DNA from: Stenotrophomonas tumulicola
GTDB lineage: Bacteria; Pseudomonadota; Gammaproteobacteria; Xanthomonadales; Xanthomonadaceae
NCBI RefSeq assembly: GCF_014117215.1
Contig: NZ_JACGXS010000013.1
Coordinates: 1-64,000, forward strand
DNA: 64,000 nucleotides
Direction of reading: 5' to 3'
Position 1 is the first letter of the stretch; each line of letters starts with the position of its first letter. A program made the translations under genes and the position numbers. Of the stretch, positions 58,273 through 64,000 are shown piece after piece. The notes under the pieces were generated by a model that made no database searches, had not been told where the DNA came from, and saw nothing but the letters and a program-made list of their open reading frames with translations.

Positions 58273-59456
58273 TGACCCAGACCCCGGATTTCCGCTCCCC
58301 CGCGTTCCTGCGCGGCCACGTCGCCGACACGATGGCGTTCTACCATCCGCGCTGCATCGACCCGAAGGGTGGCTTCTTCCACTACTTCCGTGACGATGGC
58401 AGCGTGTACGACGCCTCGCATCGCCACCTGGTGAGCAGCACGCGCTTCGTCTTCAACTACGCCATGGCCTACCGCGAGTTCGGCGACGCGGCCTACCTGG
58501 AAGGCGTGCAGCATGGCGTGCGCTACCTGCGCGAGGTGCACCGCAACCCTGCCACCGGCGGCTACGCGTGGACACTGCGCGATGGCAAGGTGGAGGACGA
58601 CACCAACCACTGCTATGGCGTGGCGTTCGTGCTGCTGGCCTACAGCTGCGCGCTGAAGGCGGGCATCGAGGAGGCGCGCGGCTGGATGGATGAAACCTGG
58701 CAGCTGCTGGAGCGGCGCTTCTTCGAACCGCAGCATGGCCTGTACCGCGACGAAGCCGATGCGCAGTGGAACTTCAGCGGCTATCGCGGCCAGAACGCCA
58801 ACATGCACATGTGCGAGGCGATGCTGGCTGCGTTCGAGGCCAGTGGCGAGCAGCGTTACCTGGATCGTGCGCTGCAGCTGGCGGACATCATGACGCGACG
58901 GCAGGCGGCCAAGGCCGATGGCCTGGTCTGGGAGCACTATGACAGCGACTGGAACGTCGACTGGAAGTACAACCTGGACGATCCCAAGCACCTGTTCCGG
59001 CCATGGGGCTTCCAGCCGGGGCACCAGACCGAATGGGCCAAGCTGCTGCTGATCCTGGACCGGCATGTGCAGGCGGACTGGCTGGTGCCGACGGCGTGCC
59101 ACCTGTTCGACGTGGCGGTCGAACGCAGCTGGGATGCAGGGCGCGGTGGGCTGTATTACGGCTTCGATCCCGATGGTGGCGTGTGCGACGACGACAAGTA
59201 TTTCTGGGTGCAGGCCGAATCGCTGGCGGCTGCCGCGCTGTTGGCAAAGCGCACCGGCGAGGCGGTGTACTGGGACTGGTATGAGCGGCTGTGGGCGTAT
59301 TCGTGGGCCCATTTCGTCGATCATGTGCATGGCGCGTGGTTCCGCATCCTGGATGCGGACAACCGCAAGTACAGCGACGAGAAGAGCCCGGCGGGCAAGG
59401 TCGATTACCACACGATGGGCGCCTGCTACGAAGTGCTGAACGTAGTACGTCCGTAG
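58272..59456 (+). CDS. AGE-family sugar epimerase/isomerase, probable mannose isomerase
   Basis: This 394-residue alpha/alpha-barrel protein belongs to the N-acylglucosamine 2-epimerase family. It has GGFFHYFRDDGSVYDASHRH, LVSSTRFVFNYAMAY, NANMHMCEAMLAAFEASGE, FQPGHQTEWAKLLLIL, DKYFWVQAESLAAAAL and HTMGACYEVLNVVRP, with the conserved Arg and His residues. In mannose loci such enzymes convert mannose to fructose. Its start overlaps the kinase stop (TGATG). Its own TAG stop is formed by the GTAG head of a REP. Specificity is inferred from the fructokinase neighbour. Confidence 0.9.
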   Translation: MTQTPDFRSPAFLRGHVADTMAFYHPRCIDPKGGFFHYFRDDGSVYDASHRHLVSSTRFVFNYAMAYREFGDAAYLEGVQHGVRYLREVHRNPATGGYAWTLRDGKVEDDTNHCYGVAFVLLAYSCALKAGIEEARGWMDETWQLLERRFFEPQHGLYRDEADAQWNFSGYRGQNANMHMCEAMLAAFEASGEQRYLDRALQLADIMTRRQAAKADGLVWEHYDSDWNVDWKYNLDDPKHLFRPWGFQPGHQTEWAKLLLILDRHVQADWLVPTACHLFDVAVERSWDAGRGGLYYGFDPDGGVCDDDKYFWVQAESLAAAALLAKRTGEAVYWDWYERLWAYSWAHFVDHVHGAWFRILDADNRKYSDEKSPAGKVDYHTMGACYEVLNVVRP

Positions 59457-59519
59457 CGCCGGGCCATGCCCGGCGGCATTGCGCGCTGCGCGTGGGTGAC
59501 GGGCATGGCCCGTCACTAC
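59453..59519. repeat. Mixed REP pair overlapping the epimerase stop codon
   Basis: GTAGCGCCGGGC starts at 59453, so TAG (59454-59456) is both REP head and stop codon. The partner is an inverse GACGGGCATGGCCCGTCACTAC of the other subtype, ending at 59519. Two REP subtypes are joined in one pair. Confidence 0.85.
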
Positions 59520-59540
59520 CTACATCGAAGGGGCACGGCC

Positions 59541-62180
59541 ATGCTGATCAAACACGCTTTCCTGCGCATCTGCATGACCCTGCTGGCATGCCTGGCGCCA
59601 TTGCTGGCCTTCGCCACGCCGCTCGACGCGCGCTGGGAATTCCGCCTGCTGCCGGGCAACGCGCAGGTACGTGAACACCCCGAGGCCAGCAGCTGGCGCA
59701 GCGCACAGGTGCCGGGCAGCGTGCATACCGATCTTCTCGCGCATGGATTGATCCCGGACCCCTACGTCGGTGCGCCGGAGGCCGGGCTGCAGTGGATCGG
59801 GCTGGCGGACTGGGAGTACCGCGCGGACTTCGACGTCGATGCCGGCACCTTGGCGCGGCCACATGCGGAGCTGGTGTTCGAGGGCCTGGATACCTTTGCC
59901 GAGGTCGAGCTCAACGGCCAGCCCCTGCTGCGCGCCGACAACGCCCATCGCACCTGGACCCGCCGCGTGGACGGCCGCCTGCGCGCGGGTGGCAACACCC
60001 TGCGCATCGTGTTCCGTTCGCCGATCACCACGCTGCTGCCCACGGTGCAGGCGATGCCGCACAGGATCGCGGGCAACTATCCCTCGCCTTATGGCGACGA
60101 GCCGAAAGACGCGATGGTCGGCAACTTCGTGCGCAAGCCTGCCTACCATTTCGGCTGGGACTGGGGCCCGCGCTATGTGACCGCCGGTGCATGGCGTCCG
60201 GTGAGGCTGGAAACGTGGGACGGGCAACGGGTAACCGACCTGGCCGTTCGCACCGACCAGCTGGACGCCGATGCGGCTGAACTGACCGCGCTGGTCGACG
60301 TGGAGCATGACGGCCCGGCCGTATCGGTTCCGCTGCAGCTGGAGGTGCGCGACCCGGAAGGGCACCGGGTGGCGCGGGTGCTGCGCGATGTCCTGCTGCA
60401 ACCCGGGCAACATCGCGTCGAGGTGCCGGTACGGATCGCCCAGCCGCGCCGCTGGTGGCCGGCCGGGCAGGGTGCACAGGATCGCTACACGGTGCAGGCG
60501 TCGTTGGGCGACGGCGACCGCCGCGCGCTGCAGGCCAGCCGACGCATCGGGCTGCGCAGCGTGGAACTGCGCCGTGAGCTGGACGAGGAGGGCGGGCAGG
60601 GCTTTGCTTTCGTCATCAACGGACGCGAGATCTTCGCCAAGGGCGCCAACGTCATTCCGTTCGATGCGTTCCCGGCGCGCGTCGATGCGGCGCGCCTGCG
60701 CACGATCCTGACGGCCGCACGCGACGCCAACATGAACATGCTGCGCAACTGGGGCGGTGGTTACTACGAGGACGAGGCGTTCTTCGAGCTGGCTGACGAA
60801 CTGGGCCTGCTGGTCTGGCAGGACTTCATGTTCGGCGGTGGCATGCAGCCCGGGTTCGATCCGGCGTTCCGCCGCAGCGTGGTGGCCGAGGCGCGCGACA
60901 ACGTGCGTCGCCTGCGCCACCATCCCAGCATCGTGCTGTGGTGTGGCAACAACGAAGAAGAGACGGCCTGGAAGGACTGGGGCCATGGCCGCGAGCTGGA
61001 ACAGGCCGATCCCGCGTTCGCGGCAAGGGTCTGGCAGGGTTATGTGGACCTGTTCGGCCATGACCTGCGCCAGGTGGTGGCCGAGGAAGGCCTGGGCGTT
61101 CCGTACTGGTCCAGCTCGCCGGGCAACGACCTGGATGTGGCCGCCAACGACTCCACGCGCGGCGACAAGCACTACTGGCAGGTATGGGGCAATCCGGCGT
61201 TGCCGGTCAGCGCGTACCTGCGCGAGACGCCGCGCTTCATGTCCGAGTACGGGCTGCAGTCGTGGCCGTCGCAGGCGATGGTCGACCGTATCGCGCCGCG
61301 TGCCGGGCAGCGCATCGACAGCCCGGTGATCCAGGCGCACCAGAAGTTCATGGCGGGGCTGGGCAACGAACGCCTGCTGCATTACATCCGTGCCGGCTAC
61401 GGCGAGCCGGCGGACTTCCCCGCGTTCCTGTACCTGGGGCAGGTGATGCAGGCCGAGGGCATCGCGCTGGCGGCGCTGCATCATCGTGCATCGCGTCCGT
61501 ACACGATGGGTTCGCTGTACTGGCAGCTCAATGACGTGTGGCCGGGTGCCTCGTGGTCCGGCCTGGACCATGACGGGAACTGGAAGCCGCTGCATTTCCA
61601 GGCGCGTCGCTTCTTTGCCGAACTGGCGGTGGCAGCGCTGCGCGACGAGGGAATCACCCGCGTCAGCCTGCTCAACGATACGCCTCGGCCGCAACGGGTG
61701 CAGTGGCGGCTGCGGGTGTTGGACGTGGATGGGCGGCAGCTGGACATGCAGGAGCAGGCGTTGGTGCTTGCGGCGGGTTCGGCGACGGAGGTCGGGCGTT
61801 TCAGCGATGCGCGGCTGCGCGGCGATGCCGATCCTGCGCGCACGCTGGTGGTGGTGGAGCTGCTGCAGGAGGGCCACGTACTGTCACGCCAGCTGGTGCA
61901 TTTCGTCGAGGCGCGCGACCAGGCGTTGTTGCCCGGGCAGCTGGAAGCGGGCATCCAGGGCGAAGGCACGGAACGGGCCGTGGTGCTGCAGGCGCGCGGC
62001 CTGGTGCGGGCCGCGTGGATTGATTTTGGCGCGCTGGCTGCAACGGTGGACGACAACCTGCTGGACCTGTTGCCAGGCGAGCGCAGGGTGATCGGCCTGC
62101 ACGCCGATGCCGATGCCGATACGTTGCGCGCCGCGTTGCGCGTGCAGACGTTGGGCGATGTGATGGTTGGCCGGCGGTGA
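59541..62180 (+). CDS. GH2 family beta-mannosidase, exported
   Basis: This 879-residue enzyme removes beta-linked mannose. The signal peptide lies in LRICMTLLACLAPLLAFATP. The GH2 sandwich domain has WRSAQVPGSVHTDLLAHGLI and GWDWGPRYVTAGAWRP. The catalytic domain has NMLRNWGGGYYEDEAFFELA and the acid/base Glu in IVLWCGNNEEE. The nucleophile Glu is in FMSEYGLQSWPS, with YWQLNDVWPGASWSG next. This set is typical of beta-mannosidases rather than beta-galactosidases. With GH92 it would finish off the trimannosyl core or mannan. Its stop TGA lies inside a REP arm. Confidence 0.93.
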   Translation: MLIKHAFLRICMTLLACLAPLLAFATPLDARWEFRLLPGNAQVREHPEASSWRSAQVPGSVHTDLLAHGLIPDPYVGAPEAGLQWIGLADWEYRADFDVDAGTLARPHAELVFEGLDTFAEVELNGQPLLRADNAHRTWTRRVDGRLRAGGNTLRIVFRSPITTLLPTVQAMPHRIAGNYPSPYGDEPKDAMVGNFVRKPAYHFGWDWGPRYVTAGAWRPVRLETWDGQRVTDLAVRTDQLDADAAELTALVDVEHDGPAVSVPLQLEVRDPEGHRVARVLRDVLLQPGQHRVEVPVRIAQPRRWWPAGQGAQDRYTVQASLGDGDRRALQASRRIGLRSVELRRELDEEGGQGFAFVINGREIFAKGANVIPFDAFPARVDAARLRTILTAARDANMNMLRNWGGGYYEDEAFFELADELGLLVWQDFMFGGGMQPGFDPAFRRSVVAEARDNVRRLRHHPSIVLWCGNNEEETAWKDWGHGRELEQADPAFAARVWQGYVDLFGHDLRQVVAEEGLGVPYWSSSPGNDLDVAANDSTRGDKHYWQVWGNPALPVSAYLRETPRFMSEYGLQSWPSQAMVDRIAPRAGQRIDSPVIQAHQKFMAGLGNERLLHYIRAGYGEPADFPAFLYLGQVMQAEGIALAALHHRASRPYTMGSLYWQLNDVWPGASWSGLDHDGNWKPLHFQARRFFAELAVAALRDEGITRVSLLNDTPRPQRVQWRLRVLDVDGRQLDMQEQALVLAAGSATEVGRFSDARLRGDADPARTLVVVELLQEGHVLSRQLVHFVEARDQALLPGQLEAGIQGEGTERAVVLQARGLVRAAWIDFGALAATVDDNLLDLLPGERRVIGLHADADADTLRAALRVQTLGDVMVGRR

Positions 62181-62199
62181 CGGGCATGGCCCGTCACTA
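62177..62199. repeat. REP overlapping the beta-mannosidase stop codon
   Basis: GTGACGGGCATGGCCCGTCAC starts within the last codons; its TGA is the stop codon of the beta-mannosidase. The GTAG head is decayed to GTTAG-like sequence. Confidence 0.75.
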
Positions 62200-62233
62200 A
62201 CGGTGGGGCATGGCCCGGGGGCCTGGGCCGCCT

Positions 62234-62929
62234 TTAAAACGCTATCTGCTGGAAGTTTTCTGCGCGGTCGTGGCCGTGCGTGGCTTCGCCGGTGCGTGGC
62301 AGGGGATAATCGTCCAGCCGATCCAGCAGGCGCGTCTGCAGGCCTGCTTCGCGTGCGGCATCCAGCTCTTCCACCACGTCGGACAGGAACAGGATCTCGC
62401 CGGCCGGCACGCCGATGGACTGCACGATGCGGCGGTAGCTGTCGGCCTCGCGCTTGCCGCCGACTTCGGTATCGAACCAGCCCGACACCAGCGCGGTCAG
62501 GTCGCCGTCTTCGCTGAAACCAAAGAACTGCTTCTGCGCCGGTACCGATCCGGAGGAGTACACGTACAACGCCAGTCCGGCGGTGTGCCAGCCTTCCAGT
62601 ACGGCGGCAACTTCGGGGTAGAAGTGCGCCTTGTAGGCGCCGCTGCGGTAGCCCGATTCCCAGATCATGCCCTGCAGCGCCTTCAGCGCGGTGTGCTTGC
62701 GGTCCTGGTCGATCCAGCCCTGCAGCGTCTCGGCCACCAGGCTGTCCTGGCAGGCCCCTCCGATCTCCACCGCCACCGTGTCCAGCCAGCGGCGCACCTG
62801 CGGTTCGTCGCCGTGGGTGGCGATGAAGTCGGGCAGCGCCTTGCGTGCATAGGGGAACAGCACGTTCTTGACGAACGAGATGCTGCTGGTGGTGCCTTCG
62901 ATGTCGGTGAGGATGACGCGCGGCTGCAT
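62234..62929 (-). CDS. mtnC: Enolase-phosphatase E1
   Basis: This 231-residue HAD enzyme enolises and dephosphorylates diketomethylthiopentyl-1-phosphate in methionine salvage. It has [20 protein letters not shown] with the nucleophile Asp, the HAD motif 2 region [13 protein letters not shown] and the acidic metal site in [15 protein letters not shown]. It starts 3 bases after the mtnD stop, so the two are translated together. Last gene of the set in this direction. Confidence 0.96.
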   Translation of the reverse strand: MQPRVILTDIEGTTSSISFVKNVLFPYARKALPDFIATHGDEPQVRRWLDTVAVEIGGACQDSLVAETLQGWIDQDRKHTALKALQGMIWESGYRSGAYKAHFYPEVAAVLEGWHTAGLALYVYSSGSVPAQKQFFGFSEDGDLTALVSGWFDTEVGGKREADSYRRIVQSIGVPAGEILFLSDVVEELDAAREAGLQTRLLDRLDDYPLPRTGEATHGHDRAENFQQIAF

Positions 62930-62932
62930 GGA

Positions 62933-63490
62933 TCAGGAGGCCTGGGTAGGAATGTAGCGTGGGAACTTCTGCGCGATGTCGGTGCCGGTGAAATGGCCTA
63001 CCCAACCATCGGCTTCGGTGAAGAAGCGGATCGCCACGAAGTTCGGCGCGTCGCCCATGTCGAACCAGTGGGTGGTGCCGTCGGGTACGGCGATCAGGTC
63101 GTCCTTCACGCACTCGATCTCGTAGACCTTGTCGGCCACGTGCAGGGTGAACAGCCCGGAGCCGGCGACGAAGAAGCGCACCTCGTCTTCCTTGTGGAAG
63201 TGTTCGTCGAGGAACTTCTTGCGCAGTTCGGCGCGGTTGGGGTTGTCCGGCGCGATCGAGGCCACGTCCACGCTCTTGAAGCCGCGCTCGGCGACCAGGC
63301 GGTCGATGTCGGCACGGTAGGCGGCGAACACCTCGTCCTGGCTGGCACCGGCGGCGACCGGCTGGGTGGCCTTCCAGCGTTCGAAGGTGACGCCGATCTT
63401 CTGCAGCTCGGTGGTGATGCGGTCACCGTCCTGGGTATCCAGCAACGGGGATTCCGGGGCGGTATCGTCGTAGATGCGCAGTCGGCTCAT
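62933..63490 (-). CDS. mtnD: Acireductone dioxygenase
   Basis: This 185-residue cupin uses Fe or Ni to split acireductone, giving the methionine precursor keto acid. The metal ligands are in [16 protein letters not shown] (His-x-His-x3-Glu) and the later His in [11 protein letters not shown]. It begins [18 protein letters not shown]. The ATG at 63488-63490 excludes an upstream extension lying in the hairpin region after mtnB. Confidence 0.96.
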   Translation of the reverse strand: MSRLRIYDDTAPESPLLDTQDGDRITTELQKIGVTFERWKATQPVAAGASQDEVFAAYRADIDRLVAERGFKSVDVASIAPDNPNRAELRKKFLDEHFHKEDEVRFFVAGSGLFTLHVADKVYEIECVKDDLIAVPDGTTHWFDMGDAPNFVAIRFFTEADGWVGHFTGTDIAQKFPRYIPTQAS

Positions 63491-63545
63491 GGCGTCGGCT
63501 TGAACGTTTCGGGGGAAGGATAGGGTAGCAGCCCGGCGCACGGGG

Positions 63546-63568
63546 CCAGATTCCATTGTGGAATCTGG
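63546..63568. repeat. Perfect hairpin between mtnB and mtnD
   Basis: CCAGATTCCA (63546-63555) pairs with TGGAATCTGG (63559-63568) around TTG, in the 94-bp gap of an otherwise tight gene set. There is no T-run after it in the minus direction. It may be an mRNA-processing or stability hairpin, or a dimeric operator. Confidence 0.6.
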
Positions 63569-63584
63569 TCCGCGGCGTGCCGGT

Positions 63585-64000
63585 TCAGCCGCGCAGCTTG
63601 CGCAGTTCGAGTTCACACTGGAACAGGAATTCGAAGGCTTCCAGGTGGCGGCGGGCCTCGGCCATGTCACGGCCCCAGGCATACAGGCCGTGGCCGTCGA
63701 TCAGATAGCCCCACAGGCTTTGTCGGTCCAGCAGGTCATCCACCTGTGCCGACAGTACGTCCATGTCCTGGGTGTTGGCGAAGACCGGTACGTCGATGGC
63801 CATTTCGTGGGTACTGTTGCCGGCGAAGGCCTTCAGCAGTTCGTAGCCTTCCAGGCGGATGTGGCCCTGCGCGGCGTACAGGCGCGAGGCCACGGTCTGC
63901 ACCGGGGAATGGGTGTGCAGCACGCAGCCGATTTCCGGGAAGCGGCGATACAGGTGGGTGTGCAGCAGGGTCTCGGCTGACGGACGCAGCGGACGCCCCA
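63585..64000 (-). CDS. mtnB: Methylthioribulose-1-phosphate dehydratase, 3' part (cut by window end)
   Basis: This class II aldolase-type zinc enzyme dehydrates methylthioribulose-1-phosphate. The visible 138 residues include [20 protein letters not shown] with zinc-ligand histidines, then [40 protein letters not shown] with the third ligand, and the family end [15 protein letters not shown]. The N terminus lies beyond the window. It is first in the order mtnB-mtnD-mtnC on the minus strand. Confidence 0.95.
   Translation of the reverse strand, partial: GRPLRPSAETLLHTHLYRRFPEIGCVLHTHSPVQTVASRLYAAQGHIRLEGYELLKAFAGNSTHEMAIDVPVFANTQDMDVLSAQVDDLLDRQSLWGYLIDGHGLYAWGRDMAEARRHLEAFEFLFQCELELRKLRG

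Overview
The window reads as a chromosomal segment of a Stenotrophomonas-like member of the Xanthomonadaceae. The evidence is the high G+C content, the many GTAG-type REP palindromes with a resident REP-associated tyrosine transposase, the gene orders thrL-thrABC, TrpR-family regulator-hisGDCBHAFI and mtnBDC, and a TonB-dependent mannoside utilisation locus. The genus is inferred from these features and was not tested by a search.

Region by region. 1-13641: a visibly more A+T-rich surface-polysaccharide locus. It holds the 5' part of rmlB (apparently starting at ATT), a divergent parallel beta-helix protein related in style to phage tailspikes, and a tightly overlapping minus-strand operon of nine genes: ugd, a Wzx-type flippase, a nitroreductase-like protein, a pyruvyl transferase-like protein, three glycosyltransferases, a Wzy-like polymerase and an OafA-like acetyltransferase. 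14366-16591: a divergent Wzc/BY-kinase-type chain-length regulator with its own terminator. 16750-20070: small unknown genes, including two tandem paralogous basic proteins, a candidate structured RNA, an outer-membrane barrel protein and a MarC-family protein. 20213-28011: a signalling block with a PAS histidine kinase and response regulator, then divergently a hybrid kinase, CheR, stand-alone CheB and a receiver-kinase, followed by a BLUF photoreceptor. 28017-29222: REPs, a RAYT transposase and a duplicated remnant of its 3' end. 29229-30934: an AraC-type regulator and an EamA transporter.

31205-36216 is the threonine operon with a threonine-rich leader peptide and an RNA arrangement that could gate the thrA ribosome binding site. 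36414-38693 holds an Fnr-type iron-sulfur regulator divergent from hisS. 39033-46524 is the complete histidine operon, headed by a TrpR-family regulator with a palindromic operator. 46722-48317 encodes a secreted calcineurin-like phosphoesterase, followed by an 85-bp tandem REP array.

48782-62180 is a coherent mannoside (probably N-glycan or mannan) utilisation locus. It has a TonB receptor, GH92 alpha-mannosidase, LacI regulator, FucP/GluP-type permease, PfkB sugar kinase, AGE-type mannose/fructose epimerase and GH2 beta-mannosidase. The inferred route is mannoside to mannose, then fructose, then fructose-6-phosphate. Four copies of a TTNRATCGATCTAM motif, one inside the kinase gene, look like the LacI-family operators. 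62234-64000 is the methionine salvage set mtnC, mtnD and mtnB, cut by the window edge.

I found no tRNA, rRNA, CRISPR array, prophage or replication origin. All structure and operator calls come from reading by eye; no folding or database search was run.
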